NCBI RefSeq assembly: GCF_937616625.2
Contig: NC_065572.1
Span: 73,158,653-73,222,652 of the forward strand
Direction: 5' to 3'
From: Mercurialis annua
Lineage: Eukaryota > Streptophyta > Magnoliopsida > Malpighiales > Euphorbiaceae
Length of the DNA stretch: 64,000 nucleotides
Numbering within the stretch: the first letter of the stretch is position 1; each line of letters starts with the position of its first letter. The notes under the pieces were generated by a model, which was given only the letters and a program-made list of their open reading frames with translations, made no database searches and had not been told where the DNA came from. Of the stretch, positions 22,040 to 36,150 are shown piece after piece. Position numbers and translations under genes: made by a program.

Positions 22040-24866
22040 ATGGTATGTATTTTCTTATATAATCATTTTGACAGTTATCTTTTTTTCTTAAATCTCATGT
22101 TGATGGAGAGATATACTTGTTTTGTGCAGGTGAAGTTTACAGCTGAAGGGTTACGTCGTATTATGGACTACAAACACAATATTCGTAATATGTCCGTTAT
22201 TGCCCATGTCGATCATGGTATGCATTTTTGTAGTTCTGTCTATTTTGTGTCCATATAAATTAAATATGTTCCTGGTGTTAGATAGCTTTCTGCAGTTCGT
22301 TTGTGTGTAGATTTTGATGATATATGTGAATATTCTCTCGTTTTATGATTCAGCTTCTTTAATTCTATTTTTAATCTAATGCAAATTAACCTATTTCATT
22401 TTTCTGTATTTTTCGATCTTTACAGGAAAGTCAACACTTACAGATTCTCTAGTGGCTGCTGCTGGTATTATAGCGCAGGAAGTTGCTGGTGATGTTCGTA
22501 TGACAGATACTCGTGCAGATGAGGCAGAGCGTGGTATCACTATTAAATCTACTGGTATCTCACTTTACTATGAGATGACCGATGAGTCCCTTAATAGCTT
22601 CAAAGGAGAGAGACACGGGAATGAGTATCTTATCAATCTCATTGATTCTCCCGGGCACGTTGACTTTTCGTCTGAAGTTACAGCTGCTCTACGTATCACT
22701 GACGGAGCACTTGTGGTTGTTGACTGCATTGAAGGTGTCTGTGTCCAAACTGAAACCGTGCTTCGTCAAGCATTGGGTGAAAGGATCAAGCCTGTCTTGA
22801 CTGTTAACAAGATGGACAGGTGCTTTCTTGAGCTCCAGGTTGACGGTGAGGAGGCATACCAAACATTTTCGAGGGTCATTGAAAATGCTAATGTCATCAT
22901 GGCTACCTATGAAGATCCCCTCCTTGGTGATTGTCAGGTCTACCCAGAGAAAGGAACTGTTGCTTTCTCAGCTGGATTGCATGGTTGGGCTTTTACTTTG
23001 ACCAACTTTGCTAAAATGTATGCCTCAAAGTTTGGAGTTGATGAATCTAAGATGATGGAAAGACTTTGGGGTGAGAACTTTTTTGATCCTGCCACAAAGA
23101 AGTGGACAACCAAAAACTCTGGGTCCCCATCTTGCAAGCGTGGATTTGTGCAATTTTGTTATGAGCCTATCAAGCAGATTATTAACACTTGTATGAATGA
23201 CCAGAAGGATAAACTATGGCCTATGTTGACAAAGCTTGGTGTGACCATGAAGTCTGATGAGAAAGAGTTGATGGGCAAGCACCTGATGAAGCGTGTCATG
23301 CAGACCTGGCTCCCTGCCAGTACTGCTCTTCTTGAAATGATGATATTTCATCTGCCCTCTCCTTCCACGGCCCAGAGGTACCGTGTTGAGAATTTGTACG
23401 AGGGTCCCCTTGATGATGTGTATGCAAATGCAATTAGAAATTGTGATGCAGATGGTCCTCTCATGCTCTATGTCTCCAAGATGATTCCCGCCTCTGATAA
23501 GGGTAGGTTTTTTGCTTTTGGTCGTGTCTTTTCTGGGAAGGTTTCAACTGGTTTGAAGGTGAGAATCATGGGTCCTAACTTTGTACCTGGTGAAAAGAAA
23601 GATCTGTATGTTAAGAGTGTTCAAAGAACTGTTATCTGGATGGGGAAGCGGCAGGAAACTGTGGAGGATGTTCCATGCGGTAACACTGTTGCCTTGGTTG
23701 GTTTGGATCAATTTATCACTAAAAATGCAACTTTAACCAATGAGAAGGAAGTTGAGGCCCATCCTATTCGTGCTATGAAATTTTCTGTCTCACCTGTCGT
23801 CCGTGTGGCTGTTCAATGTAAAGTTGCATCTGATCTGCCGAAGCTTGTTGAAGGTCTTAAGCGGTTGGCCAAGTCAGATCCTATGGTTGTCTGTTCTATT
23901 GAGGAATCTGGAGAACATATCATTGCTGGTGCAGGAGAGCTACATCTCGAGATCTGTTTGAAGGATCTGCAGGATGATTTCATGGGTGGAGCTGAGATTA
24001 TCAAATCAGACCCTGTGGTGTCTTTCCGTGAGACTGTCCTGGAGAAATCCTGCCGTACTGTGATGAGCAAATCCCCAAACAAGCACAACCGTCTGTACAT
24101 GGAGGCGAGGCCTTTGGAAGATGGGCTTGCTGAGGCTATTGATGATGGTCGTATTGGACCAAGAGACGATCCCAAGGCTCGTTCTAAGATCTTGTCCGAA
24201 GAGTTTGGCTGGGACAAGGATCTTGCCAAGAAGATCTGGTGTTTTGGACCTGAAACTACTGGCCCTAATATGGTGGTTGATATGTGTAAGGGAGTGCAGT
24301 ATCTTAATGAAATTAAGGATTCTGTTGTGGCTGGTTTCCAGTGGGCTTCAAAAGAGGGTGCATTGGCTGAAGAAAACATGAGAGGTATCTGCTTTGAGGT
24401 TTGTGATGTTGTTCTTCATACTGATGCTATTCACAGGGGAGGTGGTCAGGTCATTCCTACCGCCAGGAGAGTCATCTATGCCTCTCAAATTACTGCTAAG
24501 CCCAGACTCCTTGAGCCAGTTTACTTGGTCGAGATTCAAGCACCGGAGGGTGCTCTTGGTGGTATTTACAGCGTTCTTAATCAGAAACGTGGTCACGTTT
24601 TTGAAGAAATGCAGAGGCCAGGAACTCCTCTCTACAACATCAAGGCTTATCTTCCCGTTGTTGAGTCGTTTGGTTTCTCCGCTACACTAAGAGCTGCCAC
24701 TTCCGGACAAGCATTCCCTCAGTGTGTGTTTGATCATTGGGACATGATGTCTTCCGATCCTTTTGAGCCTGATTCACAGGCATCGAAGCTTATAACTGAT
24801 ATTCGCAAGAGGAAAGGATTGAAGGAAAGCATGACCCCTCTTTCCGAGTTTGAGGACAAGCTGTAA
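22040..24866 (+). CDS. EEF2: Elongation factor 2 (eEF2), copy B
   Basis: Same structure as copy A: exons 22040-22042 (ATG alone), 22130-22217 and 22426-24866, 843 residues. All GTPase motifs (AHVDHGKST, DSPGH, NKMD), the T57/T59 switch I threonines and the diphthamide site IHRGGGQ are kept, so both copies should be functional translocases. Substitutions relative to copy A include S6A, E8G, K85N and Y87F near the switch region, and a changed segment about 35 residues from the C-terminus. The promoter of this copy retains the site II and telo box pair, so it is the more likely main source of eEF2. Its 3' UTR continues to about 24960. Confidence 0.97.
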
Positions 24867-26613
24867 GCCAGAGTATAACTTTTTTGGTACCTTCTGTTTT
24901 TGTTTTAATTTTGGTCAGTGTTGAGTTAGTACTCTTGTTAATGGGATTTGATATCCTATAATGTTTGTTTTAATATCTACTGTGTCGTCTTACATTCTGA
25001 ACTATGCCAACCCACATTGGTTGATTATATTCTATTTTGTTTTAGACAATTTCATCCCTCTTTATGCATGTTTTTGCTTGTCTGAATGCTATCTTATGCG
25101 GTCAATTAAAGATTATAGCTATCTGAATGTGTATTCTTATTAATGATTTCAGTCTATCCTGCTAGACGCCACTCAAAATTATTGTGAACTTTATATCATG
25201 TTATATTTAAATTATCCTAAAAATATGTGTTTCTTTTTCAAGTTCCATGTCAATTTCTTTTAATATAGTTTTGACTTTTCTTTTTCTTTCAGTTAGAGAC
25301 ATTATAAATTTAGTTTATTGTGTTTCAGTTGAGATGATTTTATATTTTAAATGTTGGTTAAAAAGTCTGTTGGAATATGTCAGTATTGCGAGTATCTTAT
25401 CTACAATATTTTAGATATTTTAAGCTAATTTATTTAAGATGACATTTTATTTGATTTATTGTAGTTTTCAGTTAAATCAGGTTTAATTTTCCGATTTCAT
25501 AAAGAAAAGTTTAAGTTTTTGATTTTTTTATACAAAATTGAATCTGGACATTATTTCAAATATGTTTTTACCATGTCTAAGTAAAAGATACACTCGATGA
25601 TCTAGTGATTAAATATTGAAAAGATAATGAAATACGATCTGAATAAAATCATCAAACAGCTAAAAAAATAATTGAAATCATGACGAGTCTTTACAAAAAT
25701 CATTTAATTTTGAAAAGACCCGTTCATTATTACAGATTCATTCGTATTTGTATTTTAACACCACACTTTATTTAAAGAAGATTCTATGACAAAAAAAAAA
25801 GGTTATGAAACAGCTAAAGAGTATGAGGCTTATGACAAATAAAGCCTCCCACTTTCCCTTGTAATACAAGGGTTCCCCAAAAAAATACAAGGGTTCCCCA
25901 AGATCATTGCCTCTATTTGCTTTTGTAGTTCTAACTAATTCATGGGTGGTTGGAGTATTTTAGGAGGAATTGTAACAACTGAAACTCGAAAGAGTCTATT
26001 AACATCTTTGACAAAAAAAACTTGTACCTCCTCCATCTTCTTTCTTATTTTGAGAAAAGGGTGTAAGAGAGATCTCCAAGTTAGAGAGTAAATTCCTCAA
26101 ACAGTTTGTGAGAGCAGAGGAAAAATTTTCTTTTAACATCGATTGATGAAATAGTATCATCTCTCAAGAATAATTTCTTTTTTGTTACTGCAGGAGTAGA
26201 GTGACACAGGTTTTAAGAATTTAAGAGAATGTCACAACTAGACTAATTTATAAACAATTTTCATAATGTATGTAATGAAAAATAAGAAAATTTAGTAATG
26301 ACTTGTTCATATCATTGAACTTGAACTAGAAAGGTTTATCTAAAATAATTACAAAATAGAATCTTTGAATTTTTTTAGCACTTAGCATTGTCACGCACAT
26401 CCTAAAATGTTTCTTTCATTTTCATAAAATCAGGAACATTGAATGCACATCTTAGTAGAAGGTTAGTACAAGAATGAAGTTTTTTAAGTTGATACAGAAA
26501 AATGTCATTTAAAAAATCATCATTTCAGTAGCAAGTCATACAACGATACAACACTGCAAATGCAGATCAAAGATCAAAAACATTTTTTTCTCACATCAGT
26601 ATGAACTTCTGTA
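24867..26613. other. eEF2 B 3' UTR and AT-rich spacer
   Basis: The first 100 bases are the copy B 3' UTR. After that it is AT-rich with no gene. A small tandem duplication, ACAAGGGTTCCCCAA, lies at about 25867-25900. Bases 26500-26613 are the probable 3' UTR of KRR1, which is transcribed towards this region. Confidence 0.5.
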
Positions 26614-29110
<2,497 letters not shown>

Positions 29111-29157
29111 AATTCTTGAATCTTTTGCTTCTGTGAAAATATTACCAGACTTCACTT

Positions 29158-29260
29158 AAACCCTAGCCAAATCAAGGAAGATGATGAATTGGAGGCCAGT
29201 TTAGTATTAGGCCCACTAGCCCAATACAGTTATATAAACGACCTCGTATCGTAGACTTAA
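29158..29260 (-). promoter_or_regulatory. KRR1 promoter: telo box and site II
   Basis: AAACCCTAG at 29158-29166 lies about 50 bp upstream of the KRR1 ATG, and GGCCCA at 29210-29215 about 100 bp upstream. The two together are the known signature of plant ribosome-biogenesis promoters. The block is similar (about 70 percent by eye over some 65 bp) to DNA upstream of REV7 at 31829-31895. Confidence 0.6.
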
Positions 29261-29685
29261 AAAAAAATTAAGAGAAAATTACAAAAGTGAGCTAAACACG
29301 CTCAATTATTACAACAGTGCTAACCCTTCTAATTATTTACAATCAATGCTAATTTTAACTTTACAATTAATGTGTCAGTTTTTATATTTATTTCACCTAA
29401 TGCTAACTCTCTCTCACACTAACATGTGTCCTTCTCTATTCCAACTTTACAATTAACTTTACCATTTCTCTTTTTTTTTATTGTCCTTCTCTATTTCAAA
29501 TCCAACGTGGCAATGCATATATAGTTTACGAGACTTCATTCTATACTCACCATTTCATTTATCTCCTTATAAATTAATCTCTTAAAATAACAAATTTTAT
29601 ATTAAAAAAATATTTAAAGCTCCATTATATTCTCTTTTTTATAAATAAAATTTCATTAATTTAATAGACTTCAAACTAGATACAG

Positions 29686-30200
29686 TCGACCCTCTTATAA
29701 TTAATATACATGGCGGACCAAAAATTTATTAATTATTAAAATTATTAATTTAATAATTATTAAAATTATTAAATTATTAAATTTGTATCTAAAAAATAAG
29801 AAAATATAGTTTAAGTCATTTAATTTGCAAAAACCTAATATTTATATTATATTACAAAAACATCAACTAATAGAGTGTTTATCCCATGCAATAGTTGTTC
29901 CATGTCATATGTACAACAAGCCAATTAGCATTTGCGATAGAAATTTTTTCAATTATTATTTGATTTTTTAATCATTACAAATTTTACATGGCTTGATTTG
30001 TTGCATGAATAACATGGCACAACGGTTGTATTGGATAATTTTTCAACTAAACACACTTCACAATTTGGCTATTGATAAGAATTAAGCTCGCCTTGACCTT
30101 TTTAAAAAGCCAATAATAACTGATTAGCCAACTAGCTTGGTAGTTAGGTTTGTTGATTTAATCTAAATTTTACTGCATACTTAGCTGGAGATTCCTACTG
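29686..30200 (+). mobile_element. pogo-like element fragment, related to 17118-17747
   Basis: Starts CAGTCGACCCTCTTATAATT and follows the copy at 17118 through ATGGCGGACCAAAAATTTAT and onward to ACACACTTCACAATTTGG (30051-30068), interrupted by a MITE at 29871-30042. Beyond that it diverges and no right end is found, so the 3' limit given is a guess. Confidence 0.45.
29871..30042. mobile_element. hAT-like MITE nested in the pogo-like fragment
   Basis: 172 bp between two copies of TCAACTAA (29863-29870, 30043-30050), an 8-bp target duplication. The related sequence at 17265 onward runs through the site without the insert, giving an empty-site comparison. Imperfect inverted arms: TTATCCCATGCAATAGTTGT on the left against TTATCCAATACAACCGTTGT on the reverse-complemented right. 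Starts TAGAGTG; the right end has decayed. Confidence 0.6.
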
Positions 30201-30549
30201 CATACTTAGAAACCTTGCCTAAATTATGTTTTGTGTTAATTTTTTTAATTAAATAGAGTTTGTGAATGATTACATAATTTGTTTGTAAGGATATCTTAGT
30301 TTTTTTCTCTTGCTGTGATAAAATTAGCCTTTGAGAGGTTTAGATTTGCAGTACCCTGCTTGAAATGCTTATGCCACCTGCTCTTATTTTTCACAAAACT
30401 TTCTTAAGAATAACCAAACATATGAAAAAATATTTAGATATTAGGTAAAGGATACATTTTAACTTTCTTTGTAAAAAAAGATAGAAAAGTCCAGTATCTA
30501 ATTGTAAGTGTTTGTTGAATGGTATTGAGTCAAACTCTAATTTTTTAGA

Positions 30550-31550
30550 TTTCTGCTTTTTTATCTATGTTATACATATGTTATGCATAGCATATACATA
30601 TGTTATACATATCAGATACATATTAGAAATAGTTTAAATATATTTATTTTTAAATATATATTAATTCATCAAACGTGTTTGATATGTTTCTTAAATGTAT
30701 TTATTAGGTAAATTTGTAATATATAATTACATGATAAATATATCCTTGATATGCGACTTCTCGTCAATGGTGGTACCTCAATGCCTTCGAGATATATTTT
30801 CGGTACATCTCCTATACATTTCCGATACATCTTGCATACGTCATTAATACATATCAGAAACACAAAGAATATTTAAATATATATTATATAAATATATATG
30901 TCTTTTAGATGTATTTTTAGATACATCTTTCATATACAATTAAAACATGACAAATATATCCTTAATACGTATCATTGATAAATAATTTACACAATTTACA
31001 GAGCATATGACATGTTTTTATTTTAATATATGTTATAGGTAAATTTCAACTACTCGTAAGTTATATATTCAATACGTTAAATATATAACTCAAATACAAA
31101 TACTATGCATATTCGACACATCTTTTATACATATCAGAAATAGTTTAGACCTATAATTTTTATTTTAATATATGTATTATGTGTGTATTTTGAAATGTAG
31201 TATTATCGATAGATCTCTGATACATTGTATATAATAGTGGTTGTAATTCAAGTGAGGATGTTTATATTGATCAAAGTTGAGTTAAAAAAATCACAACTTA
31301 TTATTTTTATATTTCAATTTATAGTGAATAGTAACATATCAATAATATATATAATTTGATGCGTGAATTTTATTAAAGCACGTGATATATATATCTTTTA
31401 ATTTAAAATATATTATACATACACCTTATAAACACATAAATAGTACATATTAATAATATATTTATTTATTTATTTTTATTTTAGAAATATGAAAAAATAA
31501 TAATCAGATATGTCCTTGATACATAACAGATACATAAATGATACATGTTT
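30550..31550. repeat. Degenerate GATACAT / ATACATATCAGA repeats
   Basis: The words ATACAT, GATACATCTT and CATATCAGAAATAG recur many times in both orientations across about 1 kb with irregular spacing. There is no coding frame. It looks like a decayed tandem array or the subterminal region of an element. Confidence 0.45.
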
Positions 31551-31565
31551 GAATAGTTTGACAAA

Positions 31566-31662
31566 ATGACGCGTGTTTGATGCACGCAATCTGACGCGCG
31601 TGTCAGACGCATGTCAGACGCGTTTCTGACGCGTTTTTGACTTATTCTGACGCGTTTTGACC
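31566..31662 (+). repeat. TCTGACGCG short tandem array
   Basis: About nine copies of GACGC, often as TCTGACGCG or TCAGACGC, spaced 9-16 bp apart within 100 bp. This is an island of CG dinucleotides in a very AT-rich block. No gene is associated. Confidence 0.6.
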
Positions 31663-31828
31663 TTTTTTTATTTGTTTTGTGTGTGACATGTGTTGCATTC
31701 TCATTGGTAAGGTATTACATGTAAAGTTTCAATTTTTTGAGGTGCTCATGTAATATTTCAGCAAATTTAGCATTGTTGTTATTTTCTTCCTCTTTTTGTA
31801 TAGTTTTGTAATTTTCTCAAAAATTAAA

Positions 31829-32061
31829 CACTAGCCAAAATAAAGAAGAAGGTAGATTGGGGGCCTGCTAAGTATTAAGCCCATTCGCCCAAAATAGTCC
31901 AGTAATCTCTGGTCCATTTAACGACATGTCGTTTGGACTGGTCAAACCAAATTTGTTCGTGAATCGTATTTCATACGACAAAAATGGAGAAAATCAAAAT
32001 CAAAATCAAAATTAATCCTTAATCTGTTAGCTTCAAATCTTACTGTAATAAGAACATTGAA
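31829..32061 (+). promoter_or_regulatory. REV7 promoter and 5' UTR
   Basis: CTAGCCAAAATAAAGAAG, then GTATTAAGCCCATTCGCCCA, resembles the KRR1 upstream block in the same strand orientation. AGCCCA and CGCCCA are weakened site II-like motifs. The leader is A-rich (AAATCAAAATCAAAATCAAA) and ends at the ATG at 32062. Confidence 0.45.
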
Positions 32062-32830
32062 ATGGCAGATGAAACGGCTAAAATTTTGGTTGAATTTTTG
32101 GAGGTAGCTATTACATCAATAGTGTATGTAAAAGGAATTTACCCAACCGCCGCGTTCGAACGACGAAGGTATCTAAACGTCGTCGTTCAAAGAGCTAAAC
32201 ATCCAGAGCTCAGAGATTATATTCACTCTGCTGTTACTTCTCTTCTTCCTTTCATCCCAAAGGTAATTTTTATTTCTATTTGGAATTATTTCTGTTTTAT
32301 TTTCGTAAAATCTGAATGAAATTTGTTTAAAGTAGGGATTGGTGGAGAGAGTGGCGGTAGTGTTCTTTAATAACGATTGTGTTCCGGTGGAGAGGTTTAT
32401 ATTCAAGCTTACAGTGAGCCAATCTAATGGACTGACAGTTGAAGAGAGTGGGTTAGAATTTTCTCTTAGATCCTTCTTGATGAAACTCTCCGTTTCATCA
32501 CCTCTTACTCAAGTTCTTCCTAATGGTAACAGAATTTAACAGTTTTTTTAATGTTTTTGCTGTATTGATTGATTAATCTGTCAGTGTGTAATTGGTGAAT
32601 GTTGTTTATTAGGTTGTAGGTGGGAGATAATATCTTACTTTCGAGAGATTCCGGAGATTGGTACGAGTAAAGATGCGGAGCTATGGATCCCGACGGATAC
32701 GAAGCAGTGGCAACAACCTCCACGAATAACGCCGGTGAAGTCGATGAGCAGTGAGCCTTTATGTTTGCAATTGTACGTGGAACATCCTAGTGTCTCTGAA
32801 CCCAAATCTGAAGAAGAAAATGCAGGCTGA
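32062..32830 (+). CDS. REV7: REV7 (MAD2B), HORMA subunit of DNA polymerase zeta
   Basis: Three exons, 32062-32262, 32336-32525 and 32613-32830, with GT-AG introns and matching phases, give 202 residues. REV7 bridges REV3 and REV1 in translesion synthesis past DNA damage. The HORMA domain fills most of the protein: LVEFLEVAITSIVYVKGIYP (9-28), FERRRYLNVVVQRAKHPELR, ERVAVVFFNNDCVPVERFIF and the C-terminal safety-belt part AELWIPTDTKQWQ with PLCLQLYVEHPSVSEP. The start is the first ATG, and the N-terminus is a few residues shorter than that of Arabidopsis REV7. It is divergent from KRR1 with a 2.9-kb spacer and lies 0.7 kb before the PORR gene on the same strand. Confidence 0.94.
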
Positions 32831-33539
32831 TGTACTTGCAGGCAGGGTGAGCATGTACGCTTACTATCCTATGCTCTATCCTCAGCGACGCCTTCTAGTA
32901 GGCCAAGCTTAAGGAGCAATTCTTTGTGGCAATCGCTTGAAAAAACATAATACGCCCCGAGGAATTCCTACCAGGAAACTTCCTGACTCAATCATCCCAC
33001 TGGAAAGCAAGATTCCAGCCGGTAAAATTGTCGAAGAAAGTGGTCCGGTACTTGTATCATTTTAGCTAGTTTTTGCTACTTAGCAGCACTATGTTGTGCT
33101 TTTTATAATTAAAATTTAATGTATACACTTCACTTGACTAGTAAATATATGTACAAGAGCTCATAGATTTTAATCTAAATCCTTAGTTGATAGCCCAAAG
33201 CTTAGATTGTTAGCTAGGCCCACTGCCTAGCCTGAGAGCTGATATTTTTCGCTGAATACCCACTGCTAAATTGGCATTCACCTACCTGCAACTAAAATTT
33301 GACTTCACTAGCATGCTGCATACACTACTGAAGCATGAAAACAGTTCCGATCAGCCATTATGAATCAATGCCGTCCCCGTCTAGTTCCTTTCCGACCATA
33401 TTCCGACGCCCAATTTGTGCATGTGCTAGCGTAAGGATAACTCTATATACCAATAATTTCTGAGTTGTCTTACTTTCTTCAGTGTGCACTCCAACTGTTT
33501 GGTTATTTGTCTCAACGAAAATTTTATCTTCCGCTCCAA
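32831..33539 (+). other. REV7 3' UTR and PORR gene 5' region
   Basis: No gene. Bases up to about 33110 are the probable REV7 3' UTR. A frame of some 38 codons at 32945-33064 ends in a stop and resembles nothing I know. From about 33350 the DNA is the leader of the PORR gene; upstream of 33540 the frame is open but without an ATG. Confidence 0.4.
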
Positions 33540-34718
33540 ATGCATAAATCATCCCTATTTTTAACATCACCTAGATCTCTCAAATCATGGCTAAATTCAA
33601 GTGCAATGTTGGTGCCAATAAAGCAGAAGTCAACCGGTGGAAGAAGACCCAAGAAGAAAATATACCACAGAGTCTATGACCTAGACAGAGTCATGGACCT
33701 TCAGAAAAAACCATCGCTCATCTTACACCTTAAATCAATCCTCCAATCTCAAAAAAACCAGTCTCTTCGCCTTCGAGACCTCGAAAAGCAAGTCGGGTTT
33801 GTTCAGAAATGGAATTTCATGGCTGTCATTGAGAAGTACCCTTCAATATTCTATGTTAGTGGTGGCAGTAATGGAGTTCCTCCCTCTGTAACACTCACTG
33901 GTAAAGCTGCTAAGATTGCTAGTGAGGAGGATCAAGCTAGAGAATTAATGGAACCTATTGTTGTCAAGAATTTGAGGAAGTTGTTAATGATGTCTATTGA
34001 TTGTAGGGTGCCACTGGAAAAGATTGAATTGATCGAAAACGAACTTGGTTTGCCTCAGGATTTTAAGAACTTGTTGATTCCGAAATATCCGGAGTTTTTC
34101 TCAGTGAAAGATTTCAATGGAAAAGATTATCTTCATTTGGAGAATTGGGATTCTTCGTTAGCAGTCACTGCTCGAGAGGAAAGATTAGCACTAGAAGGAG
34201 TTTCGACATCTAATCCACCTAAAAAAATGGTCAGAATATCGAAAGATGGCAATTTTTTCGGTCCATTTGCTTTCAAGATGTGTTTTTCCACTGGTTTTAG
34301 GCCGAATGCAAGTTTTCTCGAGGAACTCGAAAGATGGCATAGAATGAAATTTCCATCGCCATACTTGAATGCGAGAAGATTTGACATTGCTGAACCAAAT
34401 GCGAGAAAGCGCGTAGTGGGAGTGCTTCATGAACTCCTGAGCTTGACAATGGAAAAGAGGATGACATCTATGCAAATTGACGCATTTCATTCGGAGTTAT
34501 TGCTGCCATCCAGATTGCTGCTTTGTTTGGTGAAGCATCACGGTATGTTTTATATCACTAACAAAGGTTCAAGAAGTACTGTGTTCCTTAAAGAAGCCTA
34601 TGATGGTTCTAATTTACTTGAGAAATCTCCTTTATTGTTGTTTAATGATAAATTTGTTGCACTTAGTGGTCGTAAAGAGACATACTTGAGTAATCAGATA
34701 CAAGTTTCGCAGTTATAA
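33540..34718 (+). CDS. PORR-domain organelle RNA-splicing protein (WTF1-like family)
   Basis: A single exon of 392 residues. The start is the first ATG in an open stretch that begins earlier without one. The N-terminus (MHKSSLFLTSPRSLKSWLNS) is rich in Ser, Leu and Arg and lacks acidic residues, fitting a mitochondrial or plastid targeting peptide. From about residue 45 it matches the plant organelle RNA recognition domain: VYDLDRVMDLQKKPSLILHL, FVQKWNFMAVIEKYPSIFYV, GLPQDFKNLLIPKYPEFFSV and, near the end, LVKHHGMFYITNKGSRSTVF. PORR proteins bind group II introns or other organelle RNAs and help splice them. The exact orthologue and organelle cannot be decided here. Confidence 0.88.
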   Translation: MHKSSLFLTSPRSLKSWLNSSAMLVPIKQKSTGGRRPKKKIYHRVYDLDRVMDLQKKPSLILHLKSILQSQKNQSLRLRDLEKQVGFVQKWNFMAVIEKYPSIFYVSGGSNGVPPSVTLTGKAAKIASEEDQARELMEPIVVKNLRKLLMMSIDCRVPLEKIELIENELGLPQDFKNLLIPKYPEFFSVKDFNGKDYLHLENWDSSLAVTAREERLALEGVSTSNPPKKMVRISKDGNFFGPFAFKMCFSTGFRPNASFLEELERWHRMKFPSPYLNARRFDIAEPNARKRVVGVLHELLSLTMEKRMTSMQIDAFHSELLLPSRLLLCLVKHHGMFYITNKGSRSTVFLKEAYDGSNLLEKSPLLLFNDKFVALSGRKETYLSNQIQVSQL

Positions 34719-35639
34719 ATTTCATGCTACTTCCCATACCTAACAAAAGTTCAAAGATTGCTTCAATTATTATGTGCTTATGATATTGCAATGGATGGTT
34801 GAAGAGTTCAGTATGGATTGTGGCAGACTTAAATTTCAATTTGTACTCTCAACTAGTATGCTTAATACATCCTAATAGAGTGCTTTCAAGAGTATAATGA
34901 CCGGTTGATCACTATATGCCCCATAAGGAGCGTACGTTATTCATTGAGATTTAGATCTTCGGGTTCAAGCTGAAAAAACAAATTCTTTTTTTGATATGAA
35001 GTATAGGTATTTTTAGAATAAATATAAATTATTTTTATTATCAAATTATAAATCAATTAAAATCAATTTGGTCATAAGTATATAATTTATACAATCGTTG
35101 ATTTTAGAAGTAAATTGGTATAAATAGTAGCAAGTTTGTGATCAATTTGACAATATATTTAATTTCTGAATTCGTTGATTAACACATGTAAATTAAGGGG
35201 CTAATTTGCTATTTAACTCAATTGTGGCGTGTCTATGTTGGATTGGATGGTTAGAACCTAGAAGTTTGTAGACTGGGCTTAGACGGGCTCGAGCCAAACT
35301 GAGCTTCACTATTTTCAATGCAAGTTTGCTCGAGCACGATTCGGACTTCATATATACCATCCAATGCATGTTGGTATGCCAGGTTTATATGGGCTTGGAT
35401 TGAGCTTTTACATAATGATGGAAACCCAAATCCGCCCGTTAAAAATCAAATTTATTGTGGGTCGAGCCAAATTTGAGAAAAATATTAGAGAAAAAAATCA
35501 TAAATACCCATACCGTGTATAAATATTTTGAAAAATACGATTTGACCAGTCTGGGTTGATTTTAACGGTTTGGCTTTTAAAAGCAGCGAAATTACACTTT
35601 TTGAGTTGAAAAATACGGTTTTTTATTTTTAAAAATACA
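34719..35639. other. Spacer after the PORR gene
   Basis: Bases to about 34880 are the 3' UTR. After that it is AT-rich with no gene. GGGCTTAGACGGGCTCGAGC at 35276 and GGGCCTAGACGGGCCAGACA at 36827 share a core and flank the repeat array in direct orientation, suggesting paired ends of an old element. Confidence 0.35.
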
Positions 35640-36150
35640 TTAAGTTTACTATCGGGTTACTAACAGTTTACCAATGGTTTACAAACAAAATATTTACTAA
35701 CGGTTTACTAACAATTTACTAACGGTTTTTATTTATAGCAATACGGTAAATCTCCTATTGGTTTACTAACAAAAAGTTTAATATCAATTTACTAACTGTT
35801 TATTAAAATCAAATTTACTAAAGTTTACTAACGGTTTACTAACATTCTACTAACGGTTTTTATTTATAAAAAAAAGGTAAATCTCCTATCGGTTTACTAA
35901 CAAAAACTTTACTATCAATTTATTAAATGTTTACTAACAGTTTACATAAAAATTAAATTTACTAATAACTTATTTTTTAACCATATAGTTAATTCGTTAA
36001 TCGTTTACTATCAGTTTACTAAAAAACAATTAATTTACCATACGTTTACTAACAGTTTATTAGTTTTACTAAAAATTATAGCTAATTTATTAAATATAAA
36101 GTATAGTTATATTTATTAACCGTTTACTAACAGTTTACTATCGTTTTACT
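35640..36150 (+). repeat. GTTTACTAAC degenerate tandem array
   Basis: A 10-12 bp word, GTTTACTAAC with G or AG between copies, recurs more than 25 times with point changes (GTTTACTATC, GTTTATTAAA, ATTTACTAAC). Blocks such as GTAAATCTCCTAT occur twice (35744, 35877), showing a higher-order unit of about 130 bp. Inverted copies (TAAACCGTTAGTGAA) lie at 36251. Non-coding. Confidence 0.75.

Larger units (their letters stand above)
29269..31815. mobile_element. AT-rich block with inverted ends, possible DNA element
   Basis: The left end AGAGAAAATTACAAAA (about 29271-29286) is mirrored at the right (TTTTGTAATTTTCTC, about 31804-31818). Weaker inverted similarity continues inward (ACAGTGCTAAC against ACAATGCTAAA). 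The block has no coding frame and carries nested elements. It separates the divergent genes KRR1 and REV7. Whether it is one transposon or chance ends in AT-rich DNA is not settled. Confidence 0.35.

Noticed and set aside
34895..35040. Possible plus-strand SINE with a box B-like GGGTTCAAGC
   Set aside because: Box A is poor and there is no defined 3' tail or target duplication.
35640..36150. CRISPR-like array
   Set aside because: Units are 10-12 bp, degenerate, without spacers, in a plant nuclear genome.
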